From DSSM01 sp964484125 (lineage in GTDB: Bacteria > Bacteroidota > Ignavibacteria > Tepidaquicellales > Tepidaquicellaceae): 64,000 nucleotides of DNA. The position numbers and the translations under genes are program-made. The stretch spans positions 45,524-109,523 of the forward strand of contig CAZAEK010000008.1 in the NCBI GenBank assembly GCA_964484125.1, read 5' to 3'. The notes under the pieces are model-generated. The model was given only the letters and a program-made list of their open reading frames with translations, had not been told where the DNA came from and did no database searches. Below are positions 27,262 through 36,425 of the stretch, one piece after another (the stretch's first letter is position 1; the number at the start of each line of letters is the position of its first letter).

Positions 27262-27352
27262 TAATCATTTTGTATATGCAAATTAATTATTAATTGATGT
27301 TATTTGAAATACAAAAATTAATACTTATATTACATATTAAGTATTTCAGGAA

Positions 27353-28453
27353 ATGAAAATAATAAGACTTTTTATAATAATTTTATTAACTTCAGGATTT
27401 TATTGCGGGGATAAGGAAAAAAGTAATATCAGCGCAGATACTGTTAGTGTAGTTAATCAGGTAAAGGATACCGTTTCAGAGTATATTTCTGTTATCGGAG
27501 TTGGTGATATTATGCTCGGCTCAAATTATCCTACATCCTCTTCGCTTCCTCCAAATGACGGGGAAACTATTCTTGATGATGTTAAAAATATTCTTTCAGA
27601 TGCAGATATTACAACCGGTAATCTGGAAGGATGCTTTCTTGACAAAGGCGGAACACCAAAAGATTGCGGGGGAACAGGAGAAAATTGTCATTCATTTCGT
27701 ATGCCGACTCACTATGCGGGATATCTGAAAAATGCAGGTTTCGATTATATGTCAGTTGCAAATAATCACAGCGGTGATATGGGTAAAACAGGAAGGGAAT
27801 CAACATACAATACATTGAAAGAATATGGAATTGCATTTTCAGGTACTGATGATTATCCACATACCATAATTGAGTCTAAAGGAAAGAAAATCGGAATTGC
27901 AGGATTTGCCCCTAACAGAGGATGTATTGATCTGCGGAAAATTAATGAAGCAAAAGAAATAATTTCTGAACTTAAATCGAAAACAGATATTGTAATAGTA
28001 TGGTTTCACGGCGGTGCAGAGGGTTCGGGAGCACAGCATATAACAAAAAAGCCGGAAACATATATGAATGAAAATCGTGGTAATGTTTATGAGTTTGCTC
28101 ATTCTGTAATTGATGCCGGTGCTGATCTGGTATTCGGCTCTGGTCCACACGTAACAAGAGCTGTAGAGCTGTATAAAGGAAAATTTATTGCATATAGTCT
28201 TGGAAATTTTTGTACTTACGGAAAATTCGGCTTAAGCGGGCAACTTGGTATAGCTCCTGTAATCAAAGTATATATCAACAATAAAGGCGAATTTGTGAAA
28301 GCAGAAGTAACATCTGTCAAACAAATTAACCGGGGATTTCCGGTTATTGACGAAACAGGAAAAGCTTTTTCAACATTAAAAAAGTTAACAGAAACAGATT
28401 TCCCTGAAACAGGATTGACATTCGAAGAAAATGCAATAAAAAATAGATATTAA
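27353..28453 (+). CDS. CapA-family (PGA_cap) metallophosphatase-like lipoprotein
   Basis: A 366-residue protein. A short N-terminal hydrophobic segment ends at a Cys (SGFYC), a loose lipobox. The rest is the PGA_cap/CapA domain: VGDIMLGSNYP, ADITTGNLEGCF, FDYMSVANNHSGDMG, VIVWFHGGAEG, DLVFGSGPHVTRAVELYKGKFIAYSLGNF. The family has a calcineurin-like fold and includes CapA of poly-gamma-glutamate capsule synthesis, but most members have no proven role. No other capB/capC genes are beside it. It is monocistronic by the look of the flanks. Confidence 0.85.
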   Translation: MKIIRLFIIILLTSGFYCGDKEKSNISADTVSVVNQVKDTVSEYISVIGVGDIMLGSNYPTSSSLPPNDGETILDDVKNILSDADITTGNLEGCFLDKGGTPKDCGGTGENCHSFRMPTHYAGYLKNAGFDYMSVANNHSGDMGKTGRESTYNTLKEYGIAFSGTDDYPHTIIESKGKKIGIAGFAPNRGCIDLRKINEAKEIISELKSKTDIVIVWFHGGAEGSGAQHITKKPETYMNENRGNVYEFAHSVIDAGADLVFGSGPHVTRAVELYKGKFIAYSLGNFCTYGKFGLSGQLGIAPVIKVYINNKGEFVKAEVTSVKQINRGFPVIDETGKAFSTLKKLTETDFPETGLTFEENAIKNRY

Positions 28454-28566
28454 AAAAATTAATAACTGATTATATTAGTTAATTATTTATTGAACTTATC
28501 AGCGCTTAAATTACTTTAATATTTATTTTGTCTGAAAAAACTTAATTAAACCCTTTTAATTTTAAC

Positions 28567-31065
28567 ATGAGGGAGAAAGATCAGAAATACAGTTATTTTC
28601 TTGAGCATAGTTATGAAGGAATAACTTACATAGAATTTGAAAACAGTATTGATATTTCACTTCCTGTTTCAGAGCAGATAAAACAGATTTACAGAGAAGG
28701 ATTTATTTCATCATGCAACCCTTCATTTATGAAAATGTATGGATTTACCTCCAACTCAGAAATATTAGGCAAAAGACTTATAGAACTCCATGGTGGGGAT
28801 AACGTTAAAGAAAATGTTGAAGCATTTAAAAATTTTATAGAAAGTGATTATAATGTTCTTAACGTTGAAACACTTGAAGTTGATAAGAACGGAAACAAGC
28901 TCTATTTTCTGAATAATTCTGTTGGAGTAATTAAGAATAACAGATTGCTTGGTATATGGAGTGCACAGATAGATATTACAAAAAGGAAGAAAGAGGAAAT
29001 TCTCAGAGACGCGATATACAGGATATCACAGTCTGTTCACAGCACTGAAAATCCGGAAGAATTATATGAACAGATTCATAAAATACTTGAAACAATTATT
29101 CCGGCAAAAAATATTTATATAGCAATCTATGACAGCAAAAAAGATCTGATCAGATTTCCTTATTTTAAAGACGAATCAGGATTTATTATTACGGAGAAAA
29201 AACCGGGAAAAGGATTGACAGAATATGTAATTCAAACCGGGAAACCTCTGCTTGCAACTCCTGAAATCTTTAATGAGCTTGTCAGATCAGGCAAGGTTGA
29301 ACTAATCGGTGAGGACTCTATAGATTGGCTTGGTGTTCCGCTGAAAAAAGGTAAAAAAACATTCGGAGTTCTTGCAGTACAATCTTATGATAAAAATGTA
29401 AGATATAAAGAGGAAGATAAGGAAATGCTGACATTTGTTTCCGAGCAGATTGCATTTTCAATAGATAAAAAGCAAACGGAAGAAGCATTAATTCTCAGCG
29501 AGAGCAAGTACAGGAATTTTATAGAAAGAGGACTTGAAGGAGTATATTATGTAGAATATAGGGAGCCGATAAATATAAAAAAAGATTTTGAAGAACAGGC
29601 AATTCTAATGTATAATACCGGAGTTTTGGTTGAGTGCAATGATTTTCATGCGAAAATGTACGGTTATAAAAAGAAAGAAGAAATAATAGGCAAAGAGCTT
29701 AAGGAGCAATACGGATATCAATTTAGTGAAGAAAACAGGAAGGCATTTATAGAATTTGCAAAATCAGGATATCAAATTAAGAATCTTGAAACAAGGGAAG
29801 TTGATAAATATGGCAATGAAAAATATTTTATCAATAATGTAGTCGGAGTTATAGAAAACGGATATCTTGTAGGGAATTGGGGAACACAGTTGGATATTAC
29901 CGAAAGGAAAAAGTTTGAAGCTGAATTAATAACTGCAAAAGAGAAAGCCGAGGAGATGAGCAAGGTAAAATCCAATTTTCTCTCAAACATGAGCCATGAA
30001 TTGCGAACCCCACTTCATGGAATTATGGGCTTTGCACAGTTATTAAAAGAATCACTGGATGGTGAAAATGGTGAAATGGCTGATATTATATACAAAAGCG
30101 GTAAAAGGTTAATGGAAACTCTGAATCTGATTTTAAATTTTTCAAAAGCTGAAGCAGAAAAGATTATTATAAATAAGAAAAATATCAGCATTAAAAAGAT
30201 TATTAACGAAGTATATAATCTTTTTGAAATTAATGCAAAAGATAAAGGTCTTAATTTTGAAAAAATAATTAAACCTGATGAAATAATTGCAAAAACAGAT
30301 GAAAAACTTTTGCTTGATATTTTAAACAATATTGTAAATAATGCTATAAAATTTACTGAAAGAGGTTTTGTAAGAATTGAAGCATTTGCAAAAAACAATG
30401 ATCTGGTAATAAAAGTCAGGGATACAGGGATTGGAATTTCAAAGCAGGGCAAAGATTTAATATTTGAGGAATTCAGACAGGAAAGTGAGGGTTTAAGCAG
30501 GAGCTTTGAAGGAACAGGGCTTGGGCTTACAATATCGAAAAAATATACAAAAATTCTCGGGGGCGAAATATCTCTTGAAAGTGAACTTGGGAAAGGTTCG
30601 ACTTTTATTCTGACTTTCCCGGACTCGGTTTGTAAACTAAAACCCGAAAAAGTTATAACTCGTTATGAAATTGAATCAGAAAACGAAGAATGTAATAATC
30701 CAAGAATAAAAAAGATTTTAATTGTAGAAAATGATGTAATAAGTGTAGAACTGATTAAAGCAATTGTAAAAGATTCAGCAGAAATTGATTTTGCAACAGA
30801 TGGGGTAAGGGCAATTGAAAAGGTGAAAGAATCGAAATACGATTTGATTTTTATGGATATTAATTTAGGCGAAGGATTAACAGGAGTAGAAGTAACTAAA
30901 AAAATAAGAAAACTTAAAGATTATAAAGATATACCAATAGTTGCAATTACTGCATTTGCGATGGATGGTGACAGAGAAGAATTTATAAATGCAGGATGTA
31001 CTCATTATCTCTCAAAACCGTTTAAGAAATCTGAGTTTGTAAAAATGTATAATGAAATATCTTAG
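28567..31065 (+). CDS. soluble hybrid histidine kinase PAS-GAF-PAS-HisKA-HATPase-REC
   Basis: An 832-residue protein with no signal peptide or membrane span. Domains in order: PAS (about 1-140), GAF (about 150-305), a second PAS (about 310-455), HisKA with H477 in NMSHELRTPLHGIMGF, an ATPase with NIVNNAIKFT, VRDTGIGIS and GTGLGLTISKKY, and a receiver domain with the phosphoacceptor D764 (DLIFMDINLG) and K in LSKPF. Its first acidic site reads VEND rather than the usual VEDN. The two PAS units are clearly duplicates. It likely senses an internal redox or ligand signal and relays phosphate to an unlinked partner. Confidence 0.92.
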   Translation: MREKDQKYSYFLEHSYEGITYIEFENSIDISLPVSEQIKQIYREGFISSCNPSFMKMYGFTSNSEILGKRLIELHGGDNVKENVEAFKNFIESDYNVLNVETLEVDKNGNKLYFLNNSVGVIKNNRLLGIWSAQIDITKRKKEEILRDAIYRISQSVHSTENPEELYEQIHKILETIIPAKNIYIAIYDSKKDLIRFPYFKDESGFIITEKKPGKGLTEYVIQTGKPLLATPEIFNELVRSGKVELIGEDSIDWLGVPLKKGKKTFGVLAVQSYDKNVRYKEEDKEMLTFVSEQIAFSIDKKQTEEALILSESKYRNFIERGLEGVYYVEYREPINIKKDFEEQAILMYNTGVLVECNDFHAKMYGYKKKEEIIGKELKEQYGYQFSEENRKAFIEFAKSGYQIKNLETREVDKYGNEKYFINNVVGVIENGYLVGNWGTQLDITERKKFEAELITAKEKAEEMSKVKSNFLSNMSHELRTPLHGIMGFAQLLKESLDGENGEMADIIYKSGKRLMETLNLILNFSKAEAEKIIINKKNISIKKIINEVYNLFEINAKDKGLNFEKIIKPDEIIAKTDEKLLLDILNNIVNNAIKFTERGFVRIEAFAKNNDLVIKVRDTGIGISKQGKDLIFEEFRQESEGLSRSFEGTGLGLTISKKYTKILGGEISLESELGKGSTFILTFPDSVCKLKPEKVITRYEIESENEECNNPRIKKILIVENDVISVELIKAIVKDSAEIDFATDGVRAIEKVKESKYDLIFMDINLGEGLTGVEVTKKIRKLKDYKDIPIVAITAFAMDGDREEFINAGCTHYLSKPFKKSEFVKMYNEIS

Positions 31066-31097
31066 AAAAAATATTTCATTGCATTTATCAAATACAT

Positions 31098-31868
31098 TTA
31101 AAATACAAGACTTGTCAATACGCTATAAATCAGAAAAACCGAAATTAAAATTATCATAACCGGCATAGTTTTTACCTTTCCTGCTTTCGCAATTCCTATT
31201 GAAATAACAATATAAAACCAGATATAAAACACATCAAGTTTTGTAAAGAAAGCAAATAGTTTAGCTCCGACAGAATCTTCATCGAAAAACAAAGCAGGGC
31301 TTACTCCGGATAATTTACCCAGTACAATTGCTAATACAGTACCGATAATTACTCCAATTGCGATTATTACATTTCCAAGTCCAATCGCATTTAGAAGTCC
31401 CTGAAAGTTTGCATTACCTTTAAGAATTTTTAATATCAAAAGAGCGATTAAACTTAGAATCAGAAGAAGTAAAAACGGACCTATTACTGCCATTGCGTAA
31501 CCGATAATTTGAAAGAATACACTTTTAGGGTTCATAAATTTTTCGGCAGATTCAATTGCTACGTTTGCATCTTCGCGGGTTATATCTCCCTTTTTTACCT
31601 TCTCTTCCATTTGCTCCCGCATTTGTTTTTTCTGTTTATCCATTACCTGAGAAGTCAGCTCTTCATCTTGTATGAACAGGAATGTCCCAATTAAATTAGC
31701 TATAATTACTAACAGAACAGGAAATAACCAGTAATTTGTTTTACTGAACCGACTTATGTTTTCATAAGTCCCTGATGGATCTGTAAGCACACCGGAAACT
31801 GCCTCAACCTTTGAAAGTTGTTCTGTTTCCGGCTGCGGCTCTGAACTTGTGTTAAATGAATCCTGCAT
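31098..31868 (-). CDS. Yip1-family membrane protein
   Basis: A 256-residue protein. An acidic, Pro/Gln/Glu-rich N-terminus is followed by SGVLTDPSGTYENISRFSKTNYWLFPVLLVIIANLIG and about five membrane spans, the layout of the bacterial YIP1 family (DUF1282 and relatives). A charged loop with MDKQKKQMREQMEEKVKKG lies between spans 1 and 2. Function is unknown. It follows nadD by ten bases and is the last gene of the long minus-strand run; it converges on the hybrid kinase. Confidence 0.8.
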   Translation of the reverse strand: MQDSFNTSSEPQPETEQLSKVEAVSGVLTDPSGTYENISRFSKTNYWLFPVLLVIIANLIGTFLFIQDEELTSQVMDKQKKQMREQMEEKVKKGDITREDANVAIESAEKFMNPKSVFFQIIGYAMAVIGPFLLLLILSLIALLILKILKGNANFQGLLNAIGLGNVIIAIGVIIGTVLAIVLGKLSGVSPALFFDEDSVGAKLFAFFTKLDVFYIWFYIVISIGIAKAGKVKTMPVMIILISVFLIYSVLTSLVF

Positions 31869-31878
31869 AATAATTTTT

Positions 31879-32472
31879 TTAATTTCGTTTATATAAATTG
31901 TTTTTTTTAATATAGTCTTCTACTTCTGGAAGAATCTGATATTTAACTGATTTATTCTGATAAAGTAAATCTCTGATTTGTGTTGAAGAAATATCAATTG
32001 AAGGGACAGGAACATAAATAACACGTCTGACAAATTCATTTGTAACTTTATCAATAAAATATCCGGGACGGTTAATTACTATTACTTCGCAAATCCCAAA
32101 TAATTTTCCCGGTGTTTTCCATAAATGAAGGTCAATTAAGTTATCCATTCCGATAATTAAAAATAATTTTACAAAGTCGTTTTTATATTTTTCACGGAGT
32201 TTTAAAAGAGTATCAATTGTATATGTCTTTTCTTCATTATTTATGAGCTCAATATCAGATACCTCAAAATTTGGATCTCTTTCAAATGCAATTTTTGCCA
32301 TGTTAAGTCTGTGCTCTGCTGAAACACTCACATCCTGCTTCAGCGGGGGATTCCCGGAAGGCACAAATATTACCTTATCAAGAGACATCTGTTCTCTGAC
32401 GCTTTCGGCGTGAATAAGGTGAGCTATGTGCGGCGGATTGAAAGTTCCTCCGAAAATACCATATCGCTTCAT
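31879..32472 (-). CDS. nadD: nicotinate-nucleotide adenylyltransferase
   Basis: A 197-residue nucleotidyltransferase opening with YGIFGGTFNPPHIAHLIHA, whose GTFNPPH motif is the (H/T)xGH nucleotide site. It also has VIFVPSGNPPLK, and ISSTQIRDLLYQ near the C-terminus. It joins ATP and nicotinate mononucleotide to make deamido-NAD. It overlaps the GT9 gene by four bases, so this housekeeping enzyme is translated from a polysaccharide transcript, which is unusual. Length is standard. Confidence 0.95.
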   Translation of the reverse strand: MKRYGIFGGTFNPPHIAHLIHAESVREQMSLDKVIFVPSGNPPLKQDVSVSAEHRLNMAKIAFERDPNFEVSDIELINNEEKTYTIDTLLKLREKYKNDFVKLFLIIGMDNLIDLHLWKTPGKLFGICEVIVINRPGYFIDKVTNEFVRRVIYVPVPSIDISSTQIRDLLYQNKSVKYQILPEVEDYIKKNNLYKRN

Positions 32473-33563
32473 TTTGTATTATTAATTTTTTCTAAAATTT
32501 CCTTTAAACTGATAAAAACTTCTTCAACAGATATATTTTTCATACATTCATGTGTACCTGTGTTGCATATAAATTCATTACCTTTATAATATGTTTTATT
32601 ATTTCTGTCTATCGCTGTTTGCGGAGTGTAACAAGGACTGCATCCGGGCTGTTTCCATATATTTTTGTGTACTATTTCTTTTTTATAATTCAATGGTGCT
32701 ACCAATCTCGGGTCAGAAGGACCGAATAGACCTATAGTATTAATTCCGAAGGCGGCGGCTAAATGGAGTGCTCCTGTATCTGCAGAAATGAAAACATTAC
32801 ACGAATACATTAAATCGTTATCAATTATCGGATGAATTTTGATGTTGTCGTTTAATTTTATATCATTGTCAAATTTTTCGTCATCATGAGTACCCTCAAA
32901 AAGTATTATTGTATATTCAGGATATTCAGATAATATTATTTCGATTAATTTAAAATAATTTTTTAAATCCCATCTCTTTATTTTCATTGTAGTACCCGGA
33001 TTTATTCCACCAAAAGGGAAAATCCCAATAATCGCTGAATCAGCTTTTAAATCGTTTTTCGTTTTTACAGATTCAATGCTGCGTATTCTGTTTAATTTGG
33101 GTTCAGTCTCGGTTGTCTCAAGACCGTTTTCTTTGAGCACTTTTAAGTATCTTATTGTTTCGTGTACTGAATCATCGTATTCTGAATAATAATTTATAAA
33201 TGAAGTATTCTTGAAACCAAGTCTGTAACGGATACCCGAAAGCATTAATATAGTCCCAAAAGAAGAATCTCTATGGCATGATAGAGCGAGGTCGAATTTA
33301 TCTTTTCTGATTAAACGGATTAATTTATAAGCAGATGAAATTTTATCAATAAATCCACCTTTAAATGGCGGATCAAAAATGAGAAAATTATTTACATCAG
33401 GAATATATTTATAAATATTTTTAACCCATGAAGATGAGATAAGAGTAATTTTTGCCTCAGGGAAATTTTTTTTGAGATTTGCAATAGCCGGTAGAATAAA
33501 AACCATATCTCCGAGGCAACACAATTTTAAAACAAGTATTTTTTTTACGTTTTGAAAAATCAT
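32469..33563 (-). CDS. glycosyltransferase family 9 (heptosyltransferase-like)
   Basis: A 364-residue protein: ILVLKLCCLGDMVFILPAIANLKKNFP at the N-terminus, then FGGINPGTTMKIKRWDLKNYFKLIE and VFISADTGALHLAAAFGINTIGLFGPSDPRLVAP, the donor-binding region of LPS heptosyltransferases. The C-terminal GCSPC and CNTGTHECMKNI cysteines are also typical of the family. It probably adds heptose or another sugar to lipopolysaccharide or lipooligosaccharide. It overlaps both neighbours by four bases. Confidence 0.9.
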   Translation of the reverse strand: MIFQNVKKILVLKLCCLGDMVFILPAIANLKKNFPEAKITLISSSWVKNIYKYIPDVNNFLIFDPPFKGGFIDKISSAYKLIRLIRKDKFDLALSCHRDSSFGTILMLSGIRYRLGFKNTSFINYYSEYDDSVHETIRYLKVLKENGLETTETEPKLNRIRSIESVKTKNDLKADSAIIGIFPFGGINPGTTMKIKRWDLKNYFKLIEIILSEYPEYTIILFEGTHDDEKFDNDIKLNDNIKIHPIIDNDLMYSCNVFISADTGALHLAAAFGINTIGLFGPSDPRLVAPLNYKKEIVHKNIWKQPGCSPCYTPQTAIDRNNKTYYKGNEFICNTGTHECMKNISVEEVFISLKEILEKINNTK

Positions 33564-34432
33564 TTTTTTAGTCCTGCAACAAGCAGTATTATTTTTAAAT
33601 AAACCGTTTTAAAAGAAGTTAGGTAGCTGAATGAAAATTTCAAAAATAAATATAATCTTAACTTTAAAAGCTCAAATCCTGAGCGATGAATTTTATAATA
33701 TAATAACTGAGATTGTTTTGAAAAATAATAATTTGAATTGATAAAATCATTGTTTGTATTTTCGCCTTTATGGTGAATTACCTTGAGAAAAGGATAATAA
33801 TAATTTTTATTTCCTCCAAGAGATATTCTTTTGCATAGGTCAGAATCTTCATAATACATAAAAAATCTTTCGTCAAATCCTTTAACTTTATTAAATACAA
33901 ATCTTGATAAAAATAATGCCGCCCCGCTAACCCAGTCCACGGGAGTAATCTCAGAATATTGCATTTCAATTTTTTCAATAATATCACTGTTCCTGTCTTT
34001 GAAATATTTTTCAAGCTTTTTATTCCTGAATTCTCCTTTTATGTTAATTTCTTCTCCAAATGAAAGTTGTAGAGTTAAATCAGGATTAAGAATTTTAAAT
34101 CCGAAACTTCCTGCATCTAACTGTTCATATATTTTAATTACGTTTTCAAAATCATCATTTACTATTGTAGTATCCGGATTAAGGAAAAGCAGATAATTCC
34201 CGTCTGAATTAACTGCTCCAAGATTACAGGCACTTGCAAATCCACTGTTGGTGTTTTCATATATTTTCACATTATTCCTACCTGAAGAAATTTCGGAAAT
34301 GTTTTCCTCCGGAGAGTTATTTATAACGATGACTTCAAAATTACATGATGATATCACATTATATAATGAGTTTATGCAATCTCTCAGATAGTTCAGACTA
34401 TGGTAATTCACTATTATTACTGATAATGTCAT
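33560..34432 (-). CDS. glycosyltransferase family 2
   Basis: A 290-residue GT-A enzyme. TLSVIIVNYHSLNYLRDCINSL and YLLFLNPDTTIVND carry the nucleotide site and the DxD-like NPDT. The second half has MYYEDSDLCKRISLGGNKNYYYPFLKVIHHKGENT, the acceptor region of rhamnosyltransferase-like GT2 enzymes (WbbL type). It ends in one probable amphipathic or membrane helix. It is one of four tandem GT2 genes, each overlapping the next by four bases. Sugar specificity cannot be told. Confidence 0.9.
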   Translation of the reverse strand: MTLSVIIVNYHSLNYLRDCINSLYNVISSCNFEVIVINNSPEENISEISSGRNNVKIYENTNSGFASACNLGAVNSDGNYLLFLNPDTTIVNDDFENVIKIYEQLDAGSFGFKILNPDLTLQLSFGEEINIKGEFRNKKLEKYFKDRNSDIIEKIEMQYSEITPVDWVSGAALFLSRFVFNKVKGFDERFFMYYEDSDLCKRISLGGNKNYYYPFLKVIHHKGENTNNDFINSNYYFSKQSQLLYYKIHRSGFELLKLRLYLFLKFSFSYLTSFKTVYLKIILLVAGLKK

Positions 34433-35472
34433 TTCCGGAATTCTACAGTTCTCAGACCTGTTACTTTACAATAAAAAAACGAAATTTTATTAATAATATT
34501 TTCAAATCTGTTTTCACCATTAAAAATCTTACATGTAAGATATTTCAGAACATTATGATATTTTATTTTTATGAACGGCTTTATTTTTTTTCTCTCTTTC
34601 AATATAAAAACTGGATGTATAGAAAGCCATAAATGTGCTCGAATAATTCCCAAAAGAGAATATTTCTTTTTAAAAAGAGATAGTAATATTTTTGATAATA
34701 TATTAAAAATAAAATAAGGAATCAGCAAAATATGGAATGAAAAAGGAAAAAAAATCATAAAGTTAAGAATCCTGTTTCTTTCCTGATAATAATTAATAAA
34801 AGGCAATTTTGATTTCCTTGTAGTTGCACTTCCCTTATGATAAACTATTGATTTTGCATTATGGTAGTTCTTAAATCCGCTAAAAAGACTGAAGAAGCTC
34901 AGGTATGTATCTTCTGAGTATAAAAAATACTCATCAGGAAATATTTCTGCTTTATTTCCAAGAAGAGATTTTTTAAAAATCAGTGAAGCACCTCCTGCGA
35001 GGAAAATTTCTCCTTTGCCGTTTTCGTCTATTGGGAAAATTTCCATAATATTATGCCCGAGGAAATTTACAGAACCATTTTTTTCGTAATATTTTTTTGG
35101 TATCCCATCTGTCAGCACAAGTGACTGAACAATCCCTGCATTTTCGAATGTTTCAATTCCTTTCACTAATTCCTCAAGCCAGTTTGGTTCGACTACTGTG
35201 TCGTTATTCAATAGTACTATATATTCACCGTCAGAATATTTGTAGCCGAGATTATTACCGCCTGTAAATCCGAGATTCTTTTCTGAGAATAAATATCTGA
35301 AATTATTTCTCGTTCCAAAAAGTAATTCTGTTATTTTCCCGCTGTTATCAGTGGAGCCGTTATCAACAAATATTACTTCAAAATCTTTGTAAGTCTGGTT
35401 AAAAACTGTTTTAAGACATGCTTCGTTAAATAATAATCCGTTATAGTTTAATATTATAATTGAAACTTTCAT
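34429..35472 (-). CDS. glycosyltransferase family 2
   Basis: A 347-residue GT2 with MKVSIIILNYNGLLFNEACL, VDNGSTDNSGKI, YIVLLNNDTVVEPNWLEEL and LYSEDTYLSFFSLFSGFKNYHNAKSIVYHKGSAT. The catalytic acidic pair is at SEDT. A hydrophobic segment near residues 225-250 (FHILLIPYFIFNIL) suggests membrane contact. It overlaps its neighbours by four bases. It belongs to the same branch as the adjacent enzymes but is not a recent copy. Confidence 0.9.
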   Translation of the reverse strand: MKVSIIILNYNGLLFNEACLKTVFNQTYKDFEVIFVDNGSTDNSGKITELLFGTRNNFRYLFSEKNLGFTGGNNLGYKYSDGEYIVLLNNDTVVEPNWLEELVKGIETFENAGIVQSLVLTDGIPKKYYEKNGSVNFLGHNIMEIFPIDENGKGEIFLAGGASLIFKKSLLGNKAEIFPDEYFLYSEDTYLSFFSLFSGFKNYHNAKSIVYHKGSATTRKSKLPFINYYQERNRILNFMIFFPFSFHILLIPYFIFNILSKILLSLFKKKYSLLGIIRAHLWLSIHPVFILKERKKIKPFIKIKYHNVLKYLTCKIFNGENRFENIINKISFFYCKVTGLRTVEFRK

Positions 35473-36425
35473 TTGTAAAGCTTTAAAATACTCAATACCT
35501 CTTTGTCAGTAAGAAGCCTGTTTTTTTGAATTGTTTTTCTCTTACTGAGACTTTTTCGAATTTCAGATAGTCCCATAAAATATCCGCCTAAAGCACTTGC
35601 AAACACAGCAAAAGAATTATTAATGAGCATTCTATAGTATCTTAAAAATCTTGCAATTATAAAAAATATTTCGAAACGAAGTAACAAAAAGAAAGGATAA
35701 TTCTTTATTCGCAAAGCTATAAGATTTTTTTCGCAGTACTTAGTAGTCAGTCCTTTTGTTTTTGAAGATGTAGCTTCTCTTTTATGATAACAAATAGCTT
35801 TTGCATTATAATAACATTTAAATTTCATCAGCTGAAGCCGGAATCCGATATCAACATCTTCGTAGTATGCAAAAAAATCCTCGTCGAACAAGCCAACTAT
35901 TTCAAGTGCTTCTCTTCTATAGGCAGCCGCTCCTGCGCAAGCCGAAAATACAAATTCAGACTTATTAAATACTTCTGAATCTTTCATTTTATTTCCACGA
36001 GCTGTTGGTAAACCACGGCGGTTAAGAAAATCTCCTGCAGCATCTATCAGACTCCTGTCGTAATAGTTTAGCATTTTTGAGGCAACACTTCCTACATCAT
36101 TACTGACAAAACCTTTTATCATCTCCTCAACAAAAAAATAATCACACTCAACATCGTTATTTAATAAAATGAAATATTTTATTTGCTGACTTTTAAATCC
36201 TTCTTTGATGCCAATATTAACTGCTTTAGCAAAACCTGTATTATTGGGCAATCTTATTAAATTTACATCTGGAAACTCTCTCTCAATAATTTCACAGGAT
36301 TCGTCTGTTGAACCGTTATCAATAACAGTTATTCTGAAATTTTCTACCGATTGATTTTTCAATGATAAAAGGCAGTCTCTTATAAGGTCTTTTCCGTTAT
36401 AATTCGGTATTATTATTTCTGTCAA
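35469..36425 (-). CDS. glycosyltransferase family 2
   Basis: A 318-residue GT2 with MTEIIIPNYNGKDLIRDCLLSLK, VIDNGSTDESCEIIE, YFILLNNDVECDYFFVEEM and FFAYYEDVDIGFRLQLMKFKCYYNAKAICYHKREATS. The EDVD pair and following His are the WbbL-type acceptor site. It overlaps the next gene on each side by four bases. Probably adds one sugar of a surface glycan. Confidence 0.9.
   Translation of the reverse strand: MTEIIIPNYNGKDLIRDCLLSLKNQSVENFRITVIDNGSTDESCEIIEREFPDVNLIRLPNNTGFAKAVNIGIKEGFKSQQIKYFILLNNDVECDYFFVEEMIKGFVSNDVGSVASKMLNYYDRSLIDAAGDFLNRRGLPTARGNKMKDSEVFNKSEFVFSACAGAAAYRREALEIVGLFDEDFFAYYEDVDIGFRLQLMKFKCYYNAKAICYHKREATSSKTKGLTTKYCEKNLIALRIKNYPFFLLLRFEIFFIIARFLRYYRMLINNSFAVFASALGGYFMGLSEIRKSLSKRKTIQKNRLLTDKEVLSILKLYK

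Noticed and set aside
27839..28157. Overlapping minus-strand frames inside the CapA-like gene
   Set aside because: They are shadows of the plus-strand gene and have unlikely composition.
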